64,000 nt of DNA from Arcanobacterium buesumense (lineage in GTDB: Bacteria > Actinomycetota > Actinomycetes > Actinomycetales > Actinomycetaceae). The position numbers were made by a program, and so were the translations under genes. The notes under the pieces are model-generated. The model saw nothing but the letters and a program-made list of their open reading frames with translations, did no database searches and had not been told where the DNA came from. Positions 40,844-54,534 of this stretch are shown in pieces (position 1 is the first letter of the stretch; every line of letters begins with the position of its first letter). The DNA is taken from the NCBI RefSeq assembly GCF_012563545.1, contig NZ_CP050804.1, positions 1,736,001 through 1,800,000 on the forward strand, read 5' to 3'.

Positions 40844-41098
40844 ATGAAACTACCAGCAACCGATGTTAAACCGGCCATCACACGGCTTAAACGCGCCCGC
40901 GGACAACTTGACGCAGTTATCGCAGCTCTCGAAAACGAAGAAGATTGCCACGATATTATTCCGCAGTTAGCAGCGGTAGCAAAAGCCGTTGACCGGGCTG
41001 GATACCTCGTTATTGCTACCGGCATGAAAAATTGTTATGCGCATGGACGAGATGTAGATGAAGAACATCTGGAAAAAATGTTCTTATCATTCGCTTAA
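40844..41098 (+). CDS. CsoR-family repressor, CstR-like
   Basis: An 84-residue helical repressor with the DUF156 pattern ITRLKRARGQLDAVIAALE. Cys35 and Cys64 occupy the two thiol positions, but residue 60, four before the second Cys, is Gly instead of the His that binds copper in CsoR. This fits the persulfide-sensing CstR type, as does the neighbouring persulfide reductase. It should bind the palindrome at 38922-38941. ATG 40844 has AAGGA upstream. Confidence 0.88.
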   Translation: MKLPATDVKPAITRLKRARGQLDAVIAALENEEDCHDIIPQLAAVAKAVDRAGYLVIATGMKNCYAHGRDVDEEHLEKMFLSFA

Positions 41099-41120
41099 GG
41101 TTCTCAGAGACCGGTAACAC

Positions 41121-41153
41121 TGTGGGCGGGGGCGAAAATCGACTCCGCCCACA
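41121..41153. terminator. terminator between cstR-like gene and NCS1 permease gene
   Basis: TGTGGGCGG / CCGCCCACA stem in the 68-bp gap between convergent genes. Confidence 0.8.
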
Positions 41154-41166
41154 AACATCAATCTCG

Positions 41167-42684
41167 CTATCGCCGTTTTTCTTGTCGTGCAACTTTGCGG
41201 CGGCGCAATAGATATCCTCCAGCAAAAGAGAGCACCAAAGCACACAAGACACCGAGATTCGCCCATGCCCAATCGCCATCTCTACCACCTAGACCAAGTG
41301 GTCCAAGCAAGTATCCCTGCCAATTATTCCATGCTGCTTCCTCTGCAAAGTTATTGATCACCAAGCCCCAGCCGATGCCAGATGCCACACCCATCACGAC
41401 TAACGATGCCCAGTCCCACGCACCATAGATACCTCGTGGATCAAAAAGTGCCTGCTCATCGTATTCACGCTGACGCAGTGCAATATCTGCCATCATCAGC
41501 CCGGCCCAAGATGCAATAGGTACTCCTAAAGTAATCAAGAACGATTGGAAAGGACCTAAGAAGTCTTGAGCAAAAAAGACAACCCAAATAGTGCCAGTCG
41601 TCAAAATAATACCGTCAATACCTGCCGCCGCTGGACGCGATACTTTCACTCCCAAGCTCAACAGTGTCAACCCCGAAGAGTAAATACCCAAAACAGCACC
41701 CGAGACTAAACCCAAAACTGCTGTCACTAAGAATGGCAACAATACCCACGTTGGCAAAATAGTTGCCAACGTACCAATCGGATCTGCCGCAATACCGTCA
41801 ACCAATTCTGGATTTGATCCAACTATGAGCAATCCGGTAGCGATCAACAAAATAGGTGAGATAGCACCGCCGGCAGTATTCCACGCAACGATCTTTCCAG
41901 CCGACGCCTGACGTGACTGATACCGTGACCAATCTGCCGCGATATTAATCCAACCTAACCCAAAACCAGTCATCACCATCACAAGTGCCCCGATAACTGC
42001 TGTCAAAGACCCGGCAGGGCGCTGCATAATAATTGAGAAATCAATATGGCGAACTGTCAAAAGAATATACACGATCGTCAATGTTCCCGTTATCCACGTC
42101 AATATGGACTGAACTTTCATAATGATGTGATATCCGGCAACTGACGCCGAAACGATCATAGCTGCGATAATAAGACACGCGACAATCTTCGTCGTCGTCC
42201 CGCCACTCCATCCCATCTGGGTGAAAACTGTCGCGGTAGCTAACGTTGCCATAATCGCTAAGAATGTCTCCCAGCCGATGGACATTAGCCAGGAAAAAAT
42301 CCCGGGGATCTTTTGGCCGTACACACCAAATGCCGCTCGCGACAAAATCATTGTGGGTGCCGAACCACGTTTACCAGCGATCGCAATAATTCCACATAAT
42401 GCGAACGAGATCGTCACTCCAATGACGACGACGATAAGCGCTTGGAAAAAGGAAACACCGAATCCGTAGACGAACGAGGCGTACGAAATACCGAATACTG
42501 ATACGTTTGCCGCAAACCACGGCCAGAAAAGATCACTTGGCTGAGCTGTCCGTTCCGCTTCAGTAATAATGTCAATACCGTTATTTTCGATAAGCGATGT
42601 GCGCTCGTCACTGGAAAGTTGATGGTTATTCGCCGACGCTACCGTCGTCGAAACAGGTTTTGTGTTATTAACGTCATGTTCCAT
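41167..42684 (-). CDS. NCS1-family cytosine/purine-type permease
   Basis: Nucleobase:cation symporter-1 protein of about 505 residues with 12 helices. After a polar N-terminus, FWPWFAANVSVFGISYASFVYGFGVSFFQA and SRAAFGVYGQKIPGIFSW are typical NCS1 blocks, and ADWSRYQSRQASAGKIVAWNTAGGA is the mid-region signature. CodB-like cytosine or purine substrate is likely. Start uncertain: ATG 42684 or in-frame ATG 42732. Divergent from the NCS2 fusion gene across about 160 bp. Confidence 0.88.
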   Translation of the reverse strand: MEHDVNNTKPVSTTVASANNHQLSSDERTSLIENNGIDIITEAERTAQPSDLFWPWFAANVSVFGISYASFVYGFGVSFFQALIVVVIGVTISFALCGIIAIAGKRGSAPTMILSRAAFGVYGQKIPGIFSWLMSIGWETFLAIMATLATATVFTQMGWSGGTTTKIVACLIIAAMIVSASVAGYHIIMKVQSILTWITGTLTIVYILLTVRHIDFSIIMQRPAGSLTAVIGALVMVMTGFGLGWINIAADWSRYQSRQASAGKIVAWNTAGGAISPILLIATGLLIVGSNPELVDGIAADPIGTLATILPTWVLLPFLVTAVLGLVSGAVLGIYSSGLTLLSLGVKVSRPAAAGIDGIILTTGTIWVVFFAQDFLGPFQSFLITLGVPIASWAGLMMADIALRQREYDEQALFDPRGIYGAWDWASLVVMGVASGIGWGLVINNFAEEAAWNNWQGYLLGPLGLGGRDGDWAWANLGVLCALVLSFAGGYLLRRRKVARQEKRR

Positions 42685-42843
42685 GAGACAAGTATGCCTG
42701 ACATGATCATTTTTATTCAGACTTTTGCTCATTTCGTCAATTTTTTCTCGGTTTTTCATGGGAGCTTCGCACTGCATACCGTACGCTAAAACATCTTCCA
42801 AAAAATGGACATAGCTATTCCACATACTAGACAAGAGGAGTGA

Positions 42844-44760
42844 TTGGTTATTTCACCTACTACGATTATCGTTGTGAGTCATATAAATTCTGTGAACGCC
42901 GTCCCTAAGGCGCCAAAACTTGCCCTCTTATCCCTCCAACATTTGCTTGCTTTTTATGCGGGTGCTGTTATCGTACCGTTGCTCATCGCTTCATCTTTAA
43001 ATCTCGATTCAGCAACAACCATCCACCTCATCAACGCCGATCTTTTCACTTGTGGCATTGCTACTCTTATCCAAAGTGTGGGTGTTACTCGTAAAGTTGG
43101 TGTTCGGTTGCCTATTATTCAAGGCGTAACAACAACTGCAGTCGCACCGATTATTGCCATCGGTTTGACAGCAACAAACGGCACCGGCGGACTTGCTTCG
43201 CTGCCAGTCATCTACGGATCAATTATTGTTGCTGGTTTATTTACATTTTTCGCGGCACCTTATTTCGCTAAACTTTTGCGCTTTTTCCCTCATCATGTCA
43301 CGGGCACTGTTCTTTTGGTTATGGGTACTTCCCTGCTGTCAGTTTCAGCCAATGATTTTGTCAATTATGCCGACGGCGTTCCCGCTGTTCAAGACGTGGC
43401 CTACGGGTTTGGGACTCTCTTTACGATCGTCTTAGCACAACGTTTTTTTCGCGGATTTTTAGGCACAATTTCAGTTCTTATCGGGCTTGTTGGCGGCACA
43501 ACTATTGCGCTCTTACTCAACCACGTGCCGGTGGAAAAGATTGACGCTATTAGTCACGCTCCCGCCCTGGGCGTCACCACACCGTTTTATTTCGGTTGGC
43601 CGGTATTTTCACTCACCGCTATCATTTCGATGCTTATCGTGATGCTCATTACGATGGTTGAAACAACAGGTGACGTTTTTGCTACTGGAGAGATTGTCGG
43701 CAAGCGTATTACATCTGCCGACGTAGCTGCCGCGATTCGCGCTGATGGTGTTTCTACCACCCTTGGTGGCGTACTGAATTCTTTCCCATACACAATGTTT
43801 GCGCAAAACGTTGGTTTGGTTCGTATGACGGGCATTAAGTCACGCTGGGTTGCGGCCGGTGCTGGCGTCTTGATGATATTTGTTGGACTGTTACCGAAAG
43901 TGGGGGCGATCGTAGCTGCTATCCCTTCACCCGTATTAGGCGGAGCGTCGTTAGCCCTATTCGCTAATGTTGCATGGGTTGGACTACAAACTATCGCAAA
44001 AGCAGATTTATCAGATTTCCGTATCGCGGCTATTGTCACGACAGCTTTGGGGTTGGCTATGCTCGTTACCTTCCGCCCAGAAGTTGCCGCTATTTTCCCA
44101 AGCTGGGCTCAAGTGTTCTTCTCTTCGGGAATGTCAATCGGCTCAATTACCGCAATTTTATTAAATTTGCTGTTTTTCCACATGCCACATTCAAGGACCC
44201 GCCTTACTGCTGACGTGGCTGCTGGAGTTTCGTTGGCAGAAGTTAATTCAATGTCCAAAGAGCAGTTTGTCACCACATTCCGTAGCTTGTTCAACACCCA
44301 AACGTGGCCTCTAGAAACAGCTTGGGAAGCTCGACCATTTGCTTCTCTCGACGAGGTTCGTAACGCTATTTTGGTAGCTATTGTTCAAGCAGATGACGAT
44401 AAGCGTAGCGAACTAATTGCTGACTATCCTGACATGTATGAGCTGGTAACTGCAGACAGTGTTGATGGTATTTCCCGCGATATTGGCTCCCTGGCATTGG
44501 GTAGTGCCACCGAAGATCAGTTAGAGCTCTTGCATGTTCTGACTGAGAAATATCAGGCGAAGTTTGGCACACCGTACGTTGCCTACCTTCATCCACATGA
44601 CACCATCGAAAACATTTTGCAAGATGCGCGGCAGCGTTTGAGTAATTCTCCTGAAGTTGAACATCTGATGACACTAACTGAAGTTGTCGATATTGCAGCT
44701 GATCGCTTAAACATACTCGTGCGTGGAGCCTCAACTCGGGCACATGAATTTCAAAACTAA
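42844..44760 (+). CDS. NCS2 urate/xanthine-type permease fused to an OHCU-decarboxylase-like domain
   Basis: A 638-residue fusion. Residues 1-460 are an NCS2/NAT permease: LALLSLQHLLAFYAGAVIVPLLIA, VGVRLPIIQGVTTT, MVETTGDVFATGE and the NAT motif AQNVGLVRMTGIKSR. Residues 466-638 match the OHCU decarboxylase family of uric acid breakdown (MSKEQFVTTF, ARPFASLDEVRNAILVAI, EKYQAKFGTPYV). The catalytic His of the family HPDL is Tyr528 (YPDM), and the StsEQ Glu is Arg545 (SRD), so catalysis is unlikely. A urate or xanthine substrate is inferred from the fusion. Start TTG 42844 lies three bases after GAGGAG; the true start may be a little downstream. Confidence 0.82.
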   Translation: MVISPTTIIVVSHINSVNAVPKAPKLALLSLQHLLAFYAGAVIVPLLIASSLNLDSATTIHLINADLFTCGIATLIQSVGVTRKVGVRLPIIQGVTTTAVAPIIAIGLTATNGTGGLASLPVIYGSIIVAGLFTFFAAPYFAKLLRFFPHHVTGTVLLVMGTSLLSVSANDFVNYADGVPAVQDVAYGFGTLFTIVLAQRFFRGFLGTISVLIGLVGGTTIALLLNHVPVEKIDAISHAPALGVTTPFYFGWPVFSLTAIISMLIVMLITMVETTGDVFATGEIVGKRITSADVAAAIRADGVSTTLGGVLNSFPYTMFAQNVGLVRMTGIKSRWVAAGAGVLMIFVGLLPKVGAIVAAIPSPVLGGASLALFANVAWVGLQTIAKADLSDFRIAAIVTTALGLAMLVTFRPEVAAIFPSWAQVFFSSGMSIGSITAILLNLLFFHMPHSRTRLTADVAAGVSLAEVNSMSKEQFVTTFRSLFNTQTWPLETAWEARPFASLDEVRNAILVAIVQADDDKRSELIADYPDMYELVTADSVDGISRDIGSLALGSATEDQLELLHVLTEKYQAKFGTPYVAYLHPHDTIENILQDARQRLSNSPEVEHLMTLTEVVDIAADRLNILVRGASTRAHEFQN

Positions 44761-44796
44761 CTAAAGCGGTTATCAAACAAGACCTTACCGAAATCA

Positions 44797-44832
44797 AAAT
44801 GCCCCGTAGTGATTGATCACCACGGGGCATTT
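44797..44832 (+). terminator. terminator of the NCS2 fusion gene
   Basis: AAATGCCCCGT / ACGGGGCATTT stem with a 14-base loop, 36 bases after the stop codon. Confidence 0.88.
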
Positions 44833-45137
44833 AACGTAATAACTAAAGCACCAGATAAGCCTGACAACAATGTCAATATGAATAGATCGAACTGTAAATA
44901 GTGTGAATGGCGGGCATATAAAAATACCAAAGTTAACGTACTCTTACCCGAAATCCATTGGAAGAATGATGGTAAGAAACTAACTATCAGTACAAATACT
45001 GATCTAAAACATCAGCAGCAATAGCTGTAGAAAAATCCATGCACAAAAGAGTTCAAAGGCTATCGCGCCGCAGTGGGTATGTGTGTGGGGAGGGTGTTGA
45101 CTTATCGTCAACACCCTCCCCTTATATCACGTTAAGT
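44833..45137. other. gap between NCS2 gene and rRNA operon
   Basis: About 300 bp, A+T-rich, with no ORF that I can support. Its last part holds the rRNA operon terminator (45087-45121). Confidence 0.6.
45087..45121 (-). terminator. rRNA operon terminator
   Basis: A 15-bp stem GGGGAGGGTGTTGAC / GTCAACACCCTCCCC with a 5-base loop, 16 bases beyond the 5S 3' end. Confidence 0.92.
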
Positions 45138-45254
45138 GACGGCGGTGTCCTACTCTCCCACACCCCCTCGAGTGCAGTACCATCGGCGTTGGTAGGCTTA
45201 GCTTCCGGGTTCGGAATGGTAACCGGGCGTTTCCCTACCACTATGACCACCGTC
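45138..45254 (-). rRNA. rrf: 5S rRNA
   Basis: About 117 bases. The minus strand starts GACGGTGGTCATAGTGG and contains CCCGGTTACCATTCCGAAC and GGGAGAGTAGGACACCGCC, the universal 5S core. Ends approximate. Confidence 0.95.
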
Positions 45255-45377
45255 AAAATGGTTGACATAACACACACGCACTACAACGTGTGGGAGTCAA
45301 GAATCGTATAGTAGACGCGAGCAGCATTACCATCAACATGTTCCATAATAAAACACTGACGATAAGGAAACTTTTTT

Positions 45378-50236
<4,859 letters not shown>

Positions 50237-50653
50237 AAAACCAAACACCCAACAAAAAGGCATCCAATCAATACACGTTCGAAAAGCCCAAAAACAGACT
50301 CAACAAAACAGACAAACCAAAACTAGCTCATCCAAAATAAAAAAGAAAACAAACCACACCAGCCACCAAAAAAGCAACCAGCACAATCCGCTTCCCAAAC
50401 AAAAAATCATTGTAAAAAGCTGACACACTATTGAGATATCAAACAACACACCCACACCCACACAACACACCACAACAGGCACATCACACAAGAGGGAAAA
50501 ACCAGCGAAAACAACCAGACCAGAAAACCAGACCAGCGCCTCGCAACAGATAAAAACTATACCCACCCACCAACCAACCGTCAAACCAAAACAACGTAAC
50601 ACCCATCACACCAGCCACTACATCGTCGTCATCCCGCATAATCACGCGAAAAA
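50237..50653 (-). other. rRNA operon leader/promoter region
   Basis: About 420 bp upstream of 16S. It is very A/C-rich on the plus strand and must hold the rRNA promoters and leader. I can point to a TACAAT hexamer (minus strand, near 50411) but no convincing -35. No gene. Confidence 0.5.
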
Positions 50654-50693
50654 CCCCAGTTTTCCCAGACTGCATTAGTCCAGAAAACTGGGG
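50654..50693 (-). terminator. terminator of the molybdo-oxidoreductase operon
   Basis: CCCCAGTTTTC / GAAAACTGGGG (50654-50664 and 50683-50693) followed on the minus strand by GTTTTTCGCG, just after the last gene of the five-gene operon. Confidence 0.9.
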
Positions 50694-50720
50694 CCTTTCA
50701 TCACATGCGAGTAGCAACAA

Positions 50721-51017
50721 CTACTGAGCGGTAGCTTCTTTCATAGCCTTACGGTCACGTGCGATCCTCATAATCTTCCACGCACCATAAATTCCGATCA
50801 ACGCCCACACAGCCTCAGTAATAAACAGTCCAGCATTGAACGGGGAAATCGCCGTATAGGTGAAACATAGTGCGCCAAGAATATTTGCGAACTGATAACT
50901 ATACGATTCCGAATTCACCCAACCCAGGTTCAGCGCCCCGAACCCTAAAATAAAGAAAACTGAACCAATAATCGACACAACCTCAAGAGCTGGCATAACA
51001 TCTGGCATAAGAATCAT
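50721..51017 (-). CDS. CBU_0592-type small membrane protein (copy 2)
   Basis: A 98-residue protein with three hydrophobic segments and the pattern YQFANILGALCFTYTAISPFNAGLFITEAVWALIGIYGAWKI, typical of the small CBU_0592-type membrane family. It is a paralogue of the preceding gene, from tandem duplication. Function unknown. Last gene of the operon, 25 bp after its paralogue. Confidence 0.7.
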   Translation of the reverse strand: MILMPDVMPALEVVSIIGSVFFILGFGALNLGWVNSESYSYQFANILGALCFTYTAISPFNAGLFITEAVWALIGIYGAWKIMRIARDRKAMKEATAQ

Positions 51018-51042
51018 TCACTTTCTACAATAACCAACGGGA

Positions 51043-51324
51043 TTAACCGTTAGAGTGGGTTGAGGTAGGTTTGTTGGCTTCTTTTCGTCGAGCCCGATAA
51101 ATCTTCACGACGCCATAAACACCAATGAGAGTCCACAGCACCTCGGTAACAAACACCCCCGGATTAAACGGGTCAATAACCGTGTACGTTAACGCAGCCG
51201 CGCCTATCACGTTCATCCACTGATAGGCATAATGATCTGGGGTAAGCTTGCCAGCATTCAAAAGTCCAAACGCTGCAAGAAGCGCAATCGGCGCAATCAA
51301 GCCAATTTCTGTTGATAATGGCAT
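51043..51324 (-). CDS. CBU_0592-type small membrane protein (copy 1)
   Basis: A 93-residue paralogue of the downstream protein (YQWMNVIGAAALTYTVIDPFNPGVFVTEVLWTLIGVYGVVKIY). Three membrane segments and a basic C-terminus. Strong AAGGAGAAA ribosome site. Function unknown; tightly linked (16 bp) to the gene upstream. Confidence 0.7.
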   Translation of the reverse strand: MPLSTEIGLIAPIALLAAFGLLNAGKLTPDHYAYQWMNVIGAAALTYTVIDPFNPGVFVTEVLWTLIGVYGVVKIYRARRKEANKPTSTHSNG

Positions 51325-51340
51325 TATTTCTCCTTAAAAG

Positions 51341-52051
51341 CTATGAATTATGTTGACGGTAAGGACGTTTTTCCGGAGTTTGGAGCTGACGCAAAGTAGG
51401 TAATTTAAGCTCAACTAGCGTCTCTTCTAATCGCATAGCTTTTTCTTCAAACGCCACCAACCGGGAAATCTGATCTTCTTTCAGCCGATCTTTTTGCTGA
51501 AAATACTTCAATCGGGGATAACGCCCAGCTAGCAACGTCCCAAAGTCGACAGCCAAATCGAACTGGCCCTCACACTGGGATGTCTTGTTATCTTGCGCAA
51601 ACTGCTCAATATCGCAGAGCACATCTTCAAGCTGAGTCAGATCCATATCAACGCCTGGCACCGAACCATCAGCTTGCTGATAAGAATCAATACCCGTCCT
51701 CGTCGGACCAGTTACGCTATCGCGCCACCGTTGCATCCGCAACGTCTCATTAGCCAAAACCGGCTCATTGACTGGCAATCGCGGAGCCTCGGCAATCGAC
51801 AAAAGCTGACCGCGACTCATCCGAATAAACGTATGATGCTTCTCAAACCCCGGTTTCGTACACCGCAATCCAACCGCAAACGCTTCCAGATCTTCAGATT
51901 TGAAATTCCAACCAATATATCGAGCAAGTGGAAGAACATCGTAATCCTGCGGCGTCGTACCCGGAATCGCAAAATTCACTTCACGAATATAGTCCCGAAC
52001 AATCTGCTGTTGCTGCTCGTTAAGCACGATGTCTTTATAAAGTGGATACAT
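51341..52051 (-). CDS. unknown soluble protein in the molybdo-oxidoreductase operon
   Basis: A 236-residue protein with no signal peptide or membrane helix. I recognise no domain. Notable are GWNFKSEDLEAFAVGLRCTKPGF near residue 48-70 and a coiled, charged C-terminus (LKEDQISRLVAFEEKAMRLEETLVELK). AAGGAAAG ribosome site before ATG 52051. Position between the catalytic gene and two membrane proteins suggests an accessory or maturation role, which is inference. Confidence 0.65.
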   Translation of the reverse strand: MYPLYKDIVLNEQQQQIVRDYIREVNFAIPGTTPQDYDVLPLARYIGWNFKSEDLEAFAVGLRCTKPGFEKHHTFIRMSRGQLLSIAEAPRLPVNEPVLANETLRMQRWRDSVTGPTRTGIDSYQQADGSVPGVDMDLTQLEDVLCDIEQFAQDNKTSQCEGQFDLAVDFGTLLAGRYPRLKYFQQKDRLKEDQISRLVAFEEKAMRLEETLVELKLPTLRQLQTPEKRPYRQHNS

Positions 52052-52064
52052 AGTATTTCTTTCC

Positions 52065-53567
52065 TTAGATCATCTGCATACGGTCGTAATTGTCGAAGTC
52101 TTCAAACCAGCCGCCTCGACCCTTGCCGATAACGTCATAACGGTTAACAACTTCGATTCGTTCAACCCACTTAGCAGAGCGGAACCCTGTCGAAATTTCT
52201 TGACGAACACGCAGTGGCGCACCATTCTTAATCGGAATTTCCTCACGATTAAGATTCGTTGCCACCAACGTTTGCGGCTGAGTTGCTTCCATCATTGGGC
52301 ACGATTCGTAGTACCAACCTTCTGGATATAGCTCATCATCGCGGCCCATATTTTGGAAACATTGGAAGACGACGTCGGTCGCGCCCGGCAGTGGTTTAAC
52401 CAAATCCAAAATGACATGCAATGGGACGCCGCCCCACGTGCCAATCGAAGAAAACCCTTGGACGCAATTATGCATGGTCGTCTGCTCATAGCCATCAGCG
52501 ATTTCTCGAAGCTCAGCAAGCGAAAGCGTCATCGGACGTTCCACGAAACCACCGATTTCCAGATAATAATCCTCATAATCATGAGCAATCATCGCCACGT
52601 ATTCATCATTTTCCGGCGGGCAACCACTAGCCCGGAAATGCTCCGTAACATTATTCGGATCATGATCTTGACGCGACTTCAACTTCATCAACTGACGGGT
52701 CAACGGACGAACCACAACGTTGTGTAACTTTTCTACCGTCCGTGGACGTTCCAGTGAACCCTTCGTCGCCCACACATGCAACATCACCACAAAAGCCAAA
52801 CCGATGGTGAAAATAACCCCGGCAGCCAACGGCGAATCCGTGTGCCCAAAGACCATCTTCGAAACTTCGTGACCATAGCCATGAATGAACACCATGCCAA
52901 CGTGACCAACGATGAATCCGAGGTAGGCAACAAGACCCCAAAAATGCAAAGTCCGGATAACCTGACGTCCACCCAACGCGCGAGTGATCTTTGGCCAATG
53001 CGCATTAACCGCAGGCGACTGGAACATTCCAGTGAAAATCATAAACGGAGGCAGAATAAAAATCGCCGTCGCATACGCAAGCTGCTGAGCTGCATTGAAT
53101 GGATAACCCGCCATCGGCTCAGGCGAAACAAACGCTAGATACGAAAGCATATCTTGACCAGCGTCGAGCAAGAAGTAAGGAGTCGGCGGAATATAACGCA
53201 ACCATTGACCGGTTGCGAACAACAAAACATAGTAAATGGCGAAACAAGACACGTATCCCATAACCACCATGAAATGCCAATACCGCCCCAAGCCTAGAAG
53301 CCCGTAACCAGGCAAAGACACAATGGGAGAATAGTTTTCATACTCACTGCCGACTGCGTAATACTTATGCTTCGGCTTTGATTTAACCGTGAACTCAGCC
53401 CATTGAGCACCTGGCTTATTATGAACGCTTCGATGAAGGCGCGGATACGTCCCTAAAATTTCGATACCGGATCGGATAAAGAACGTAACAAAAATAATGT
53501 TGAGGAAGTGCTCTGCGCGGAGCCACCACGGAAAATCAAACATAATCTGGGTCTGCATAGCTAACAT
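52065..53567 (-). CDS. cytochrome b fused to sulfite-oxidase-type molybdopterin oxidoreductase
   Basis: A 500-residue fusion. Residues about 1-290 contain four or five membrane helices with His residues (RAEHFLN, RYWHFMVVM, RTLHFWGLVAYLGFIVGHVGMVFIHGYGHE) typical of di-haem cytochrome b. Residues about 335-500 are the oxidoreductase molybdopterin-binding domain, DYYLEIGGFVERPMTLSLAELREI. The Cys in MHNCVQGFSSIGTWGGVPL is the likely molybdenum ligand. This combines in one chain what MsrP and MsrQ do in two. No Tat signal is needed if the domain is anchored by the cytochrome part. Substrate unknown. Only two bases separate it from the gene upstream. Confidence 0.85.
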   Translation of the reverse strand: MLAMQTQIMFDFPWWLRAEHFLNIIFVTFFIRSGIEILGTYPRLHRSVHNKPGAQWAEFTVKSKPKHKYYAVGSEYENYSPIVSLPGYGLLGLGRYWHFMVVMGYVSCFAIYYVLLFATGQWLRYIPPTPYFLLDAGQDMLSYLAFVSPEPMAGYPFNAAQQLAYATAIFILPPFMIFTGMFQSPAVNAHWPKITRALGGRQVIRTLHFWGLVAYLGFIVGHVGMVFIHGYGHEVSKMVFGHTDSPLAAGVIFTIGLAFVVMLHVWATKGSLERPRTVEKLHNVVVRPLTRQLMKLKSRQDHDPNNVTEHFRASGCPPENDEYVAMIAHDYEDYYLEIGGFVERPMTLSLAELREIADGYEQTTMHNCVQGFSSIGTWGGVPLHVILDLVKPLPGATDVVFQCFQNMGRDDELYPEGWYYESCPMMEATQPQTLVATNLNREEIPIKNGAPLRVRQEISTGFRSAKWVERIEVVNRYDVIGKGRGGWFEDFDNYDRMQMI

Positions 53568-53569
53568 TT

Positions 53570-54106
53570 TTAATCAGTGAATCCTTGAGTTTTAGGCCAT
53601 ACAACAAGGATTCCGAAATTAACCGCCCAGTTAAGAACGAAGTATCCAAGCGAAGCGAAGATCATTAAATTCCATGATGCCGCCAGAGGAATCGAAGCAC
53701 CGTTCCACACAAACGGCGCACTACCGCTAACGATTCCACCAATGTAGGTCACGCAAGCAGCAAAAGAAATTAAACTGCCATAATCCCAAATCGGCAGTCG
53801 GGTTGTTAGTGCTACTAGAACAAAAACCATAGCTAGCCCGGTAACAATCCATAACGGAATCATGCCGTGTGGGAAAGGCTCATGACCAGACACTGCTACG
53901 TATGCAGCGGCACCACCAGTTGTTGCAATAACAGCAATAAGAAGTGCTTTGGTTAAACGCGGAAGATTGAAGCGAAAATAGCGAAAGAAATTCGCACGCT
54001 TACGACCAGGTTTAATGTGATGATAGACGTCTTCGGTAGCATTTGGTGTGCCTACCGCATAAGGGACCTTATTATTTTCGTCCCCACCCTCAGAAATAAT
54101 ATTCAT
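53570..54106 (-). CDS. four-helix membrane protein heading the molybdo-oxidoreductase operon
   Basis: A 178-residue protein: polar N-terminus with HHIKPGRKRANFFRYFRFN, then four membrane helices (LLIAVIATTGGAAAYVAV, WIVTGLAMVFVLVALTT, LISFAACVTYIGGIV, LMIFASLGYFVLNWAVNFG). I do not recognise the family. ATG 54106 has AAAGGAAC upstream; the upstream ATG 54121 is rejected for that reason. First gene of five closely spaced genes. Confidence 0.7.
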   Translation of the reverse strand: MNIISEGGDENNKVPYAVGTPNATEDVYHHIKPGRKRANFFRYFRFNLPRLTKALLIAVIATTGGAAAYVAVSGHEPFPHGMIPLWIVTGLAMVFVLVALTTRLPIWDYGSLISFAACVTYIGGIVSGSAPFVWNGASIPLAASWNLMIFASLGYFVLNWAVNFGILVVWPKTQGFTD

Positions 54107-54205
54107 GTGTTCCTTTCGCATCGTCGAGCAGATCGTATTCTTTTTAATCTTTCGGATGCTCTTGGCACATTCAGAATAAGTTAAATCAATAGTAACAAAA
54201 ATAAG

Positions 54206-54224
54206 TTAGGTTACCTTAAATAAA
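54206..54224 (-). promoter_or_regulatory. candidate DtxR/IdeR-type iron box
   Basis: TTAGGTTACCTTAAATAAA agrees with 13 of 19 positions of the DtxR/IdeR consensus, with a perfect left half TTAGGTTA. It lies 100 bp upstream of the operon start, in the promoter region. Moderate match only. Confidence 0.4.
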
Positions 54225-54378
54225 TCTGTTGCTACCATCTTTCCTTACGTCCAACCTAACAGAAATAGCCCCAGGAAATGCCTAAAATTCAAAATATCTA
54301 TCAATGCAATGACAAGTAAGACGACGAGCACTAGCTTTTCATAAAAAATCAGAGCGCAAACTTAGCAGATAAAAGAAA

Positions 54379-54414
54379 CCCCCTGTTTTCAACTTTCGTT
54401 GATATAACAGGGGG
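54379..54414. terminator. hairpin next to the tRNA remnant
   Basis: CCCCCTGTT (54379-54387) pairs with AACAGGGGG (54406-54414); the inner TTCAAC...GTTGA adds a second stem. On the minus strand it follows the tRNA 3' end, as a tRNA terminator would. Confidence 0.7.
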
Positions 54415-54421
54415 GAACTAG

Positions 54422-54464
54422 TGGAGCCGCCTGTGGGAATCGAACCCACGACCTTCTCATTACT
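54422..54464 (-). repeat. 3'-half tRNA-Thr(CGU)-type fragment: attachment-site scar
   Basis: The minus strand reads GTAATGAGAAGGTCGTGG, then the T-loop GTTCGATTC and acceptor AGGCGGCTCCA. This is exactly the 3' half of an actinobacterial tRNA-Thr from the middle of the anticodon to CCA. Upstream of the anticodon the sequence is unrelated to a tRNA. This is the signature of an att site left by integration into a tRNA gene, with the element to the right. Confidence 0.85.
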
Positions 54465-54534
54465 ATGTTTTCTTAGATATAGCGATTCTTTTTACCTATA
54501 TATATTCTCTGAGTTCAATTTTTTTGACTTTATT

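Larger units (their letters stand above)
54107..54421. other. promoter gap left of the integrated element
   Basis: About 315 bp with no gene. It contains the iron-box-like sequence and, at 54379-54414, a CCCCCTGTT / AACAGGGGG hairpin just before the tRNA remnant. Confidence 0.6.

Noticed and set aside
54422-54464. Complete tRNA gene
   Set aside because: Only the 3' half is present; the sequence past the anticodon does not fold as a D-arm and acceptor.
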